Assembly: GCA_030616265.1 (NCBI GenBank)
Contig: JAUWXS010000023.1
Coordinates: forward strand, 1 to 8,370
Length of the DNA stretch: 8,370 nucleotides
DNA from: Dehalococcoidia bacterium
GTDB taxonomy: Bacteria; Chloroflexota; Dehalococcoidia; Dehalococcoidales; BS750m-G39
Direction of reading: 5' to 3'
Shown here: piece after piece, positions 1 through 6,264 of the stretch
Layout: every line of letters starts with the position of its first letter
Numbering within the stretch: the first letter of the stretch is position 1
Made by a program: the position numbers and the translations under genes
The notes under the pieces: model-generated
The model's input: the letters and a program-made list of their open reading frames with translations, nothing else
Told to the model about the DNA's origin: nothing
Database searches by the model: none

Positions 1-930
<930 letters not shown>

Positions 931-964
931 TGCTTCAGATTTGATATTAGTCCTCGATATTCAA

Positions 965-976
965 TTGTTAAGGTGC
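965..976 (-). promoter_or_regulatory. boxA-like antitermination motif in the 23S leader
   Basis: The minus strand reads GCACCTTAACAA, matching 10 of 12 positions of the E. coli rrn boxA core GCTCTTTAACAA. It continues as TTGAATA, similar to the CTGAATA that follows boxA in many Gram-positive 16S-23S spacers. In known systems boxA RNA is bound by NusB with S10 (NusE), which protects rRNA transcripts from premature termination. It lies about 35 nt upstream of the mature 23S end, a normal place for a 23S-proximal boxA. The match is by eye; function is inferred. Confidence 0.55.
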
Positions 977-984
977 TGTATACA

Positions 985-1018
985 TAATAAAACGGCTTGG
1001 CGATAAATCACCAAGCCG
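985..1018 (-). terminator. Terminator-like hairpin in the 23S leader
   Basis: On the minus strand CGGCTTGG (1018-1011) pairs perfectly with CCAAGCCG (1000-993). The stem can extend inward by U-G, G-C and A-U pairs to about 11 bp, closing a UUUA loop. It is followed directly by TTTTATTAT (992-984), so it has the form of an intrinsic terminator only in the minus direction; the plus strand has no T-run after it. It lies between the predicted 23S promoter and 23S itself. It could be an attenuator, a boxB-like or RNase processing hairpin, or a barrier to antisense transcription. Confidence 0.55.
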
Positions 1019-1085
1019 CTAGCCTGGCTCAAATAATCACCAAAAGCTTTAGCTATGTATCACTACTGTTCATTGGCTAGCTTGA

Positions 1086-1114
1086 ATGTTAGCATACTGT
1101 ACTGGCTTTGTCAA
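1086..1114 (-). promoter_or_regulatory. Predicted sigma-70-type promoter for 23S rRNA
   Basis: On the minus strand a perfect TTGACA (-35, 1114-1109) is followed after 17 bp by TAACAT (-10, 1091-1086, 4 of 6 consensus bases). A TG one base upstream of the -10 makes it an extended -10. The predicted start is near 1079, giving a leader of about 150 nt before mature 23S. The AT-rich block 1115-1158 lies just upstream, where an UP element would be. No start site has been measured. Confidence 0.7.
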
Positions 1115-1158
1115 GCAGGTTTATTCATAAATTCTGTATAAATTTTAGGCATTTGTTG
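1115..1158. promoter_or_regulatory. AT-rich block between divergent -35 boxes (possible shared UP element)
   Basis: These 44 bp separate the two divergent TTGACA boxes and are about 73% A+T (32 of 44 by count), with TTTATTCATAAATT and GTATAAATTTTA stretches. It occupies the -40 to -60 zone of both promoters, where RNA polymerase alpha C-terminal domains bind UP elements of rRNA promoters. Function is inferred from position and composition only. Confidence 0.4.
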
Positions 1159-1188
1159 TTGACAGCTAGCCTATGGCTGTGGTAGTAT
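1159..1188 (+). promoter_or_regulatory. Predicted sigma-70-type promoter for the str-S10 operon
   Basis: A perfect TTGACA (1159-1164) is followed after 18 bp by TAGTAT (1183-1188, 4 of 6 consensus bases). TG at 1180-1181, one base before the -10, makes it an extended -10. The predicted start is near 1193-1196, giving a leader of about 123 nt before rpsL. It is the mirror image of the 23S promoter: perfect -35, imperfect -10, TG extension. No other promoter is evident before rpsC. Confidence 0.7.
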
Positions 1189-1212
1189 AGCAAGTTGCCG
1201 TTTGTTAGTTCG

Positions 1213-1280
1213 GCTGACAGTTAAAGATTGAAATCTAGAGGCTCAATCAACAACGTCAGCTTGTGATGGATGAGCCCTAG
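1213..1280 (+). promoter_or_regulatory. str leader: alternative base-pairing (antiterminator-like) element
   Basis: Two exclusive folds are possible in the leader RNA. In the first, GCTGAC (1213-1218) pairs with GTCAGC (1255-1260), enclosing GATTGA (1226-1231) paired with TCAATC (1243-1248); this leaves the downstream hairpin at 1266-1289 free to form. In the second, 1235-1245 pairs with 1271-1280 (10 bp with A1239 bulged), which breaks both the inner stem and the downstream hairpin. This is the topology of an attenuator. The pairings are read directly from sequence; regulation is inferred, and no ligand or protein is known. Confidence 0.4.
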
Positions 1281-1296
1281 CTCATCCATTTAAATT
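1266..1296 (+). terminator. Leader hairpin before rpsL, weak terminator-like
   Basis: ATGGATGAGC (1266-1275) and GCTCATCCAT (1280-1289) form a perfect 10-bp stem with a CCTA loop, extendable by a G-U pair. TTTAAATT follows from 1289. The T-run is short and broken, so intrinsic termination would be weak at best. The hairpin ends 15 nt before the rpsL Shine-Dalgarno sequence, so it could instead affect ribosome access, bind a ribosomal protein or stabilise the mRNA 5' end. Confidence 0.45.
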
Positions 1297-1304
1297 GTGT
1301 GACT

Positions 1305-1310
1305 AGGAGG
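1305..1310 (+). promoter_or_regulatory. Shine-Dalgarno sequence of rpsL
   Basis: A perfect AGGAGG lies 7 nt before the GTG start at 1318. It decides against the out-of-frame ATG at 1311, which touches the motif and would give only six codons. Confidence 0.85.
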
Positions 1311-1317
1311 ATGAAAA

Positions 1318-1818
1318 GTGCCCACGGTTAATCAGCTGGTGCGTAAAGGGCGCAGTAGGGCGGCTAAGAAGACTAAGGCGCCGGCATTGCTCCTTAGCTA
1401 TAATGCGCTGAAGAATAAGATGGTGGTGGGGAAAGGCTCCCCCCAGAAGAGGGGTGTCTGCGTGCAGGTTAAGACCACCACCCCCAAGAAGCCTAACTCG
1501 GCGCTGCGTAAAATAGCCCGGGTGCGGCTGACCAATCAAATAGAGGTAACCGCTTATATCCCCGGTGAGGGGCATGAGCTTCAGGAGCACTCGGTAGTGC
1601 TTATTCGCGGCGGGCGGGTAAAAGACCTGCCCGGCGTTCGTTATCATATTATCCGCGGCGCTCTGGACGCCACCGGTGTGGCTAATCGGCGTCAGGGGCG
1701 CAGTAAGTACGGAAGTAAACGGACTGCTAGAGGCGTGACAGTTGAACCTCCTACGACTACCGAAGATGTCGATGTTCCTCCTCCCGACGTGGCGGCTGAA
1801 GCGGCGGCTGGGGAATAG
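1318..1818 (+). CDS. rpsL: 30S ribosomal protein S12 with acidic C-terminal extension
   Basis: uS12 sits at the decoding centre of the 30S subunit and controls tRNA selection accuracy. The start is GTG, chosen for the perfect AGGAGG seven bases upstream and because MPTVNQLVRKG is the usual N-terminus. Family blocks are all present: PQKRGVC (42-48), TTTPKKPNSALRK (53-65, containing the lysines altered in streptomycin resistance), GEGHELQEHS (83-92), and GGRVKDLPGVRYH (98-110), with D103 at the position methylthiolated in many bacteria. An insert before PQKRGVC matches the longer Gram-positive form. At 166 aa it exceeds the usual 123-140: after KYGSKRTAR (to 138) comes a 28-residue tail rich in Pro, Thr, Ala, Glu and Asp with no basic residue. 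It is the first gene of the operon; rpsG follows after 9 nt. Confidence 0.97.
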   Translation: MPTVNQLVRKGRSRAAKKTKAPALLLSYNALKNKMVVGKGSPQKRGVCVQVKTTTPKKPNSALRKIARVRLTNQIEVTAYIPGEGHELQEHSVVLIRGGRVKDLPGVRYHIIRGALDATGVANRRQGRSKYGSKRTARGVTVEPPTTTEDVDVPPPDVAAEAAAGE

Positions 1819-1827
1819 GAGGGAGAG

Positions 1828-2298
1828 ATGCCAAGGCGGTCTCGTGCTACCAGAAGAGAGATACCCCCTGATGCCAAGTACCACAACGAAGTCGTAGCCC
1901 GGTTGATTAACCGGCTGATGAAGTGGGGTAAGAAGAGTCGGGCTGAGGAAATAGTCTACGACGCCCTCGGCCTTATGCAGAAGCAGGGGGCAAAAGAGCC
2001 CGCCGCTACCTTAGAGCAGGCGGTGAAGAACGCTACTCCCCAGCTTGAGGTCAAACCCCGGCGCGTCGGCGGCGCTACCTATCAGGTGCCGGTTGAGGTC
2101 CGCCCGGAGCGGGCCTTATCTTTGGCTTTGCGCTGGCTGGTAAGCTCAGCCCGAGCCAGGGGCGGCAAGTCTATGGCGGAGAAGCTGGCGGCGGAACTGA
2201 GTGACGCCGCGCGGGGAGAGGGCGTAACCATAAAGAAGCGTGAGGATACCCACAAGATGGCTGAGGCTAACCGAGCCTTTGCCCATTACCGGTGGTAG
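1828..2298 (+). CDS. rpsG: 30S ribosomal protein S7
   Basis: uS7 nucleates assembly of the 30S head by binding the 3' major domain of 16S rRNA, and it contacts E-site tRNA. At 156 aa it has the standard length. The N-terminal MPRRSRATRREIPPD, the beta-ribbon LEVKPRRVGGATYQVPVEVR (73-92) and the closing THKMAEANRAFAHYRW (141-156) are family signatures. AGGAGG at 1817-1822, overlapping the rpsL stop codon, supports the ATG start. Only 9 nt separate it from rpsL, so translation is probably coupled. In E. coli a spacer of roughly 100 nt here binds S7 for feedback repression; there is no room for that element in this operon. Confidence 0.98.
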   Translation: MPRRSRATRREIPPDAKYHNEVVARLINRLMKWGKKSRAEEIVYDALGLMQKQGAKEPAATLEQAVKNATPQLEVKPRRVGGATYQVPVEVRPERALSLALRWLVSSARARGGKSMAEKLAAELSDAARGEGVTIKKREDTHKMAEANRAFAHYRW

Positions 2299-2309
2299 AG
2301 GAGAGGACG

Positions 2310-4388
2310 ATGTCGAGGCGTTTCCCTTTAGAGAAAATACGTAATATTGCTATTATCGCTCATATTGACGCTGGTAAGACCACCGTCACCGAGCGCATAC
2401 TCTATCATACCGGTCGTACCTATAAAATCGGCGAGGTGGATGAGGGCACGGCGGTGATGGACTGGATGGAGGAGGAGAAGAAGCGGGGTATTACCATCAC
2501 AGCGGCGGCTACCACCTGCTACTGGCAGGAGCACCGCATCAATATTATCGATACCCCGGGGCATGTGGACTTCACCGCCGAGGTGGAGCGCAGCCTGAGG
2601 GTGCTGGATGGCGGAGTGGTGGTCTTTGATGCCGTGGCCGGTGTTGAAGCCCAGTCGGAGACGGTATGGCATCAGGCGGATAGATATAATGTCTCCCGCA
2701 TCTGCTTTATCAACAAGATGGACCGGGTGGGCGCCGATTTCGAGCGCACGGTTTCTATGATTGAAGAGATGTTGCGGGCTAAGCCCTTGCTGGTGCAGTT
2801 GCCTCTGGGCAGCGAAACTTCGTATCAGGGCGTCATTGACCTGGTGGAGAATAAGGCATGGCGTTTTGAGGATGACCCCGATGAGCCGCCCGTGGAGGTG
2901 GCTATCCCTGAGGCGGAGCGGGCAAGGTGCGCTCAAGCTCGCCAGACGCTGATTGAGAAGCTGGCGGAAAGCGATGACCAGATTCTGGCGCTCTATCTTG
3001 AGGGTGCCACTATTACCCCTGATGATTTAAGGCAGGCTCTAAGACGGGTGACCCTGGCGGTGAAAGGGGTGCCCGTTCTCTGCGGCAGCGCCTTGAAGAA
3101 CAAGGGCGTGCGCCCCTTGCTCGATGCTATTGTCAACTACCTGCCCTCGCCGGAGGATATGCCCCCCGTGAGGGCTATCGATACCAGGGTAGGGGGTGAG
3201 GTCACTCGCCCGCCTAAAGACGGTGCCCCGTTTTCGGCGCTGGCTTTCAAGGTGGTCTCCGACCCCTTTGTTGGCCGGCTGGTCTATTTTAGAGTATATT
3301 CGGGCACGGTTAAGGTTGGTGCCCAGGTGCTTAATTCCACCCGCGGCAAGAGAGAGCGCATTGGGCGCCTGTTGCTGATGCACGCCAATCGCCGGGAGGA
3401 GGCTGAGAAGGTGGGCGCTGGAGCCATTGTCGCCACCCTGGGGCTTAAGAATACCTTTACCGGCGATACCCTCTGCCATTACTCTCAGCCCGTGCTTCTG
3501 GAAGCTATCCGCTTTCCTGAGCCGGTGCTCTCGGTGGCTGTTGAGCCCAGGACCAGGGCTGACCAGGACAAACTGGGGGGAGCCTTACAAAGGCTGACCG
3601 AGGAAGACCCTACCTTCAGGGTGACTTACGACCAGGAGGCGGGGCAGACGCTTATTTCGGGTATGGGCGAGCTTCACCTGGAGTTCCTGGTGAGCCGCTT
3701 GGTCAGCGAATTCGGCGTGGAAGCAAAGATAGGTAAGCCCAAGGTCTCCTATAAGGAGACCATTACTTTGCCGGTGGAGGTGGAAGGCAGGTTCATCCGC
3801 CAGACCGGCGGGCACGGCCAGTACGGGCATGTCCTGATAAAGCTGGAGCCTATGGAGCGGGGCGGCGACTTCCAGTTTGTCGACCGCATTAAAGGCGGGG
3901 CTCTGCCCAAGCAGTATATTCTTGCCGCCGAGGTCGGCATCAAGGAGGCTATGGAGACGGGGGTGGTGGCGGGCTATCCGGTGGTGGATGTCAAAGCCAC
4001 CCTTTATGACGGCAGCTATCACGAGGTTGACTCTTCGGATATAGCCTTTAAGATGGCCGGTTCCATGGCGCTGCGGGACGGCGTGGCTAAGGCCAAGCCT
4101 ATTCTTCTTGAGCCGATCATGAAAATGGAAATAGTTGCACCAGAGCAGTTCCTTGGTGATATAATGGGAGACCTTAACTCCAGACGGGGACATATTGAGT
4201 CCGTCGGGGCGCGCGACACTATGTCGGTTATTCACGCCCTGATACCCCTGGCCGAGACCTTTGGCTACGCCACCAATCTCAGGTCGTTGACCCAGGGCCG
4301 GGCGGCTTATTCCCTGGAGTTCTATCACTATGGTGAGGTTCCAGCCGAACTGGCCGACCAGATAACCGGAAAGGCGATGGCCAGATAA
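2310..4388 (+). CDS. fusA: Elongation factor G (translocation GTPase)
   Basis: EF-G is the cytosolic GTPase that moves tRNAs and mRNA through the ribosome and, with RRF, helps recycle it. I chose the ATG at 2310 over the upstream in-frame GTG at 2292: AGGAG at 2299-2303 is six bases away, and the GTG would overlap rpsG. The product is 692 aa, the normal length. G-domain motifs are G1 AHIDAGKT (17-24), switch I RGITI (59-63), DTPGH (81-85), NKMD (135-138) and GSAL (259-262). Domain III has GMGELHLE (451-458). Domain IV has GGHGQYGHV (500-508) and the tip-loop block GSYHEVDSSDIAFK (568-581), H571 matching the catalytically important E. coli H583. Its place in the str cluster supports the main EF-G rather than an EF-G2 paralogue. 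tuf, often next, is absent. Confidence 0.98.
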   Translation: MSRRFPLEKIRNIAIIAHIDAGKTTVTERILYHTGRTYKIGEVDEGTAVMDWMEEEKKRGITITAAATTCYWQEHRINIIDTPGHVDFTAEVERSLRVLDGGVVVFDAVAGVEAQSETVWHQADRYNVSRICFINKMDRVGADFERTVSMIEEMLRAKPLLVQLPLGSETSYQGVIDLVENKAWRFEDDPDEPPVEVAIPEAERARCAQARQTLIEKLAESDDQILALYLEGATITPDDLRQALRRVTLAVKGVPVLCGSALKNKGVRPLLDAIVNYLPSPEDMPPVRAIDTRVGGEVTRPPKDGAPFSALAFKVVSDPFVGRLVYFRVYSGTVKVGAQVLNSTRGKRERIGRLLLMHANRREEAEKVGAGAIVATLGLKNTFTGDTLCHYSQPVLLEAIRFPEPVLSVAVEPRTRADQDKLGGALQRLTEEDPTFRVTYDQEAGQTLISGMGELHLEFLVSRLVSEFGVEAKIGKPKVSYKETITLPVEVEGRFIRQTGGHGQYGHVLIKLEPMERGGDFQFVDRIKGGALPKQYILAAEVGIKEAMETGVVAGYPVVDVKATLYDGSYHEVDSSDIAFKMAGSMALRDGVAKAKPILLEPIMKMEIVAPEQFLGDIMGDLNSRRGHIESVGARDTMSVIHALIPLAETFGYATNLRSLTQGRAAYSLEFYHYGEVPAELADQITGKAMAR

Positions 4389-4401
4389 AAGAGGGTTTAA
4401 T

Positions 4402-4710
4402 ATGCCGAAACAGAAGATTCGTATTAAGCTAAAGGGTTATGACCACAAGATTCTCGACCTCTCGGTGGAGCAGATTGTAGCCGCCGTGGAGCGGACGGGG
4501 GCGGTGGTTGTCGGTCCGGTGCCGCTGCCTACCCGTATTCAGAAGTTCAGCGTTATCCGCTCCCCCTTTATTGACAAGGACTCGCAGGAGCAGTTCGAGA
4601 TTCGGACCCATAAACGACTGATTGATATTGTGGAGATGACATCCAAGACTATAGACGCCCTGAGCAGCCTCAATCTACCCGCCGGGGTGGAAATAGATAT
4701 TAAGTCATAG
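4402..4710 (+). CDS. rpsJ: 30S ribosomal protein S10 / NusE
   Basis: uS10 is part of the 30S head. Off the ribosome it is NusE, which joins NusB on boxA RNA in rRNA antitermination and couples RNA polymerase to the ribosome through NusG. At 102 aa it has the family length. Signatures are KQKIRIKLKGYDHKILD near the N-terminus, the long loop RTGAVVVGPVPLPTR (31-45), EQFEIRTHKRLIDI and LPAGVEIDIK at the C-terminus. GAGGG at 4391-4395 precedes the ATG by six bases. It follows fusA after 13 nt with no terminator, so the S10 cluster is here simply the continuation of the str cluster. The long leader that controls the S10 operon in E. coli through L4 does not exist here. Confidence 0.98.
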   Translation: MPKQKIRIKLKGYDHKILDLSVEQIVAAVERTGAVVVGPVPLPTRIQKFSVIRSPFIDKDSQEQFEIRTHKRLIDIVEMTSKTIDALSSLNLPAGVEIDIKS

Positions 4711-4722
4711 GATTTTTTAGAT

Positions 4723-5346
4723 ATGGTTCAAGCTATAATCGGCAGAAAACTGGGCATGGGGCAGGTATTCGCCGAGTCGGGCGAGGCGGAGGCGGTAACG
4801 GCTATCGAAGCGGGGCCCTGCGTGGTGACCCAGGTTAAAACGGTGGATAAAGAAGGCTATAAAGCTGCCCAGCTTGGCTTTGGCCAGGCTAAACGGCTCA
4901 ACTCCCCCCGGAGGGGGCATCTCAAGAAGCTTGGGCAGTTCGAATATCTTCGGGAATTCAGAGTGGCTGACTCTGAAGAGATTAAGGTTGGGGATAAGGT
5001 TGATGTGGGGCTGTTCAAAGAAGGCGACCTGGTTGATATTACCGGTGTCTCCAAGGGCAAGGGCTTTGCCGGGGTGGTAAAAAGACATGGTTTTGCCGGC
5101 GGCCCCAAAACCCACGGGCAGTCCGACCGCCACCGCGCCCCTGGCTCTATCGGGGCGACTACTTCCCCGGGTAGAGTGTTCAAAGGGAAGCGTATGGCGG
5201 GACATATGGGTACTAACCGGGTGACGGTTCGTCACCTTAAGGTATACAGGGCCGACCCGGAGCGCAACCTGTTGCTGGTCAGGGGAGCTGTCCCCGGCGC
5301 CAGGAACGGGCTGGTGCTTATAGAGAAACTGGAGGGGAAGAAATAG
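4723..5346 (+). CDS. rplC: 50S ribosomal protein L3
   Basis: uL3 is an early-assembling 50S protein whose central extension reaches the peptidyl-transferase centre. The 207-aa length is typical. The N-terminal IIGRKLGMGQVF (5-16) and the central loop with HRAPGSIGATTSPGRVFKGK (137-156) then RMAGHMG (157-163) are family hallmarks, followed by VTVRHLKV. The ATG is the only start that preserves the N-terminus. Its Shine-Dalgarno is poor: AGGA (4709-4712) overlaps the rpsJ stop and is separated from the start by ten bases containing six Ts, so coupling to rpsJ translation may matter. It lies 12 nt after rpsJ and 5 nt before rplD. Confidence 0.97.
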   Translation: MVQAIIGRKLGMGQVFAESGEAEAVTAIEAGPCVVTQVKTVDKEGYKAAQLGFGQAKRLNSPRRGHLKKLGQFEYLREFRVADSEEIKVGDKVDVGLFKEGDLVDITGVSKGKGFAGVVKRHGFAGGPKTHGQSDRHRAPGSIGATTSPGRVFKGKRMAGHMGTNRVTVRHLKVYRADPERNLLLVRGAVPGARNGLVLIEKLEGKK

Positions 5347-5351
5347 AAACA

Positions 5352-5990
5352 GTGGAAGTTCCGGTTTATAGCCTCGCTGGCGAGGTGGTTAAAAATATTG
5401 AGCTGAGCGATAGTGTCTTTGCCGTGCCCTTTAACGAGGCGGTGGTGCACCAGGCGCTGGTCAGGCAGCGGGCGAATGCCCGCCAGGGAACTGCCAGCAC
5501 CAAGACCCGCGCCGAGGTCGCCGGCAGCACGGCCAAGCTGTTTCGGCAGAAGCACACCGGCAGGGCGCGGGCGGGCAGCAAGAAGTCGCCGATAAGGCGG
5601 GGGGGTGGTGTCACCTTTGGCCCTAAGCCGAGGGACTACCGCCAGGATATGCCCAAAAAGATGCGCCAGCTGGCGATAAGGTGCGTGCTCTCGGCTAAGG
5701 CCAGGGACAAAGAGCTAAGGGTCTTAGAAGAGCTGAAGTTCGACCAGCCCAAGACCAAAGAGATGGCCGGGGTTCTGGCGGCGCTGGGGGTGAACTCCTC
5801 AGCCCTTATCGTTACCGATATGCCGGAGGAAAATTTAGTCAAGTCGGCCCGCAACCTGGCGGGGATTAAAACCATGCCCGCCAATATACTGAGCGTGGTT
5901 GACATGCTGTCCTGTAAGATGTTATTGATGACGGAATCGGCGGTGCGTCGAGCCGAAAGGCTCTGGGGGGGTGGCCATGCATCTGTCTGA
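5352..5990 (+). CDS. rplD: 50S ribosomal protein L4
   Basis: uL4 is an early 50S assembly protein. Its long loop forms part of the exit-tunnel constriction; in E. coli it also represses the S10 operon. The start is GTG, giving MEVPVYSLAGEVV, the usual N-terminus; GGAGGGG (5331-5337) is the nearest Shine-Dalgarno but is 14 bases away. The 212-aa product has the loop RQGTASTKTRAEV (44-56), RQKHTGRARAGS (65-76) and RRGGGVTFGPKPRDY (82-96). In the loop tip, tryptophan is replaced by F64 and the usual glycine after K67 by H68. The C-terminal AARNLAG-type segment appears as SARNLAGIK. Its last codons contain a run of seven Gs and overlap rplW. Confidence 0.97.
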   Translation: MEVPVYSLAGEVVKNIELSDSVFAVPFNEAVVHQALVRQRANARQGTASTKTRAEVAGSTAKLFRQKHTGRARAGSKKSPIRRGGGVTFGPKPRDYRQDMPKKMRQLAIRCVLSAKARDKELRVLEELKFDQPKTKEMAGVLAALGVNSSALIVTDMPEENLVKSARNLAGIKTMPANILSVVDMLSCKMLLMTESAVRRAERLWGGGHASV

Positions 5991-6264
5991 GGTACTGCGC
6001 CGTCCCCTGGTAACGGAGAAGAATACCGCCATTCAGGCTCCTCAGGGCAAGTATGCCTTTGAGGTCGCCGCCGAGGCTAACAAGGACCAGGTTAAGCTGG
6101 CGGTGGAGAAGGCGTTTAAGGTTAATGTGACCCGGGTTAACGTGATGACCGTGCCGGGAAGGGGGCGGATGATGCGGGGAAGATTAGTGATGACCCCATC
6201 CTGGAAAAAGGCGATTGTTACCTTGAAGCCCGGAGATAGGATAGAACTGTTTGAGGGGGTCTAA
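5977..6264 (+). CDS. rplW: 50S ribosomal protein L23
   Basis: uL23 sits at the mouth of the exit tunnel and is the docking site for trigger factor and SRP. The 95-aa length is typical. Signatures are VLRRPLVTEK (6-15), KYAFEVAAEANKDQVKLAVEKAF and SWKKAIVTLKPGDRIE near the end. I prefer the ATG at 5977, with the G-rich 5965-5971 as Shine-Dalgarno; a GTG at 5971 (two residues longer) is possible. The gene overlaps the last 14 nt of rplD in another frame, so it is probably translationally coupled. Its stop codon abuts the rplB start. Confidence 0.95.
   Translation: MHLSEVLRRPLVTEKNTAIQAPQGKYAFEVAAEANKDQVKLAVEKAFKVNVTRVNVMTVPGRGRMMRGRLVMTPSWKKAIVTLKPGDRIELFEGV

Larger units (their letters stand above)
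931..1317. other. Divergent regulatory intergenic region between 23S rRNA and rpsL
   Basis: This is the only long gene-free stretch in the window. It holds no ORF with a credible ribosome binding site. From left to right it contains the 23S leader (boxA-like motif, terminator-like hairpin), the leftward 23S promoter, an AT-rich block, the rightward str promoter and the structured str leader. The sequence GCTAGC occurs three times (1018-1023, 1076-1081, 1165-1170), two of them next to promoter elements; whether this is meaningful is unknown. Base composition is clearly more AT-rich than the flanking genes. Confidence 0.85.

Noticed and set aside
944..971. Alternative minus-strand promoter TTAACA-N16-TAATAT
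   Set aside because: It would start transcription only a few bases before mature 23S and overlaps the boxA-like motif. The promoter at 1086-1114 has a perfect -35, optimal spacing and an extended -10. It remains possible only if the 985-1018 hairpin really terminates.
1228..1266. 12-codon TTG-started leader peptide in the str leader
   Set aside because: It has no Shine-Dalgarno and no codon bias that would point to amino-acid sensing; short open frames of this size are expected by chance.
1267..1281. Four-codon ATG uORF inside the leader hairpin
   Set aside because: It lacks a ribosome binding site and is buried in the stem.
1311..1331. Six-codon ATG ORF overlapping the rpsL start
   Set aside because: The ATG directly touches the AGGAGG motif, leaving no spacing; S12 homology clearly begins at the GTG at 1318.
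1303..1884. 193-codon minus-strand ORF across rpsL-rpsG
   Set aside because: It is a shadow of two strongly conserved genes on the plus strand and shows no recognisable domain.
2292..2309. Upstream GTG start for fusA
   Set aside because: It overlaps the rpsG end, lacks a Shine-Dalgarno and adds residues not typical of EF-G; the ATG at 2310 has AGGAG at good spacing.
3585..4328. 247-codon minus-strand ORF within fusA
   Set aside because: Antisense to conserved EF-G domains III-V; open frames of this kind arise from codon bias in GC-rich genes.
4713..4718. T6 run after rpsJ as a terminator
   Set aside because: No stable hairpin lies directly before it; the nearest small stem is about 30 nt away, and rplC starts within 12 nt.
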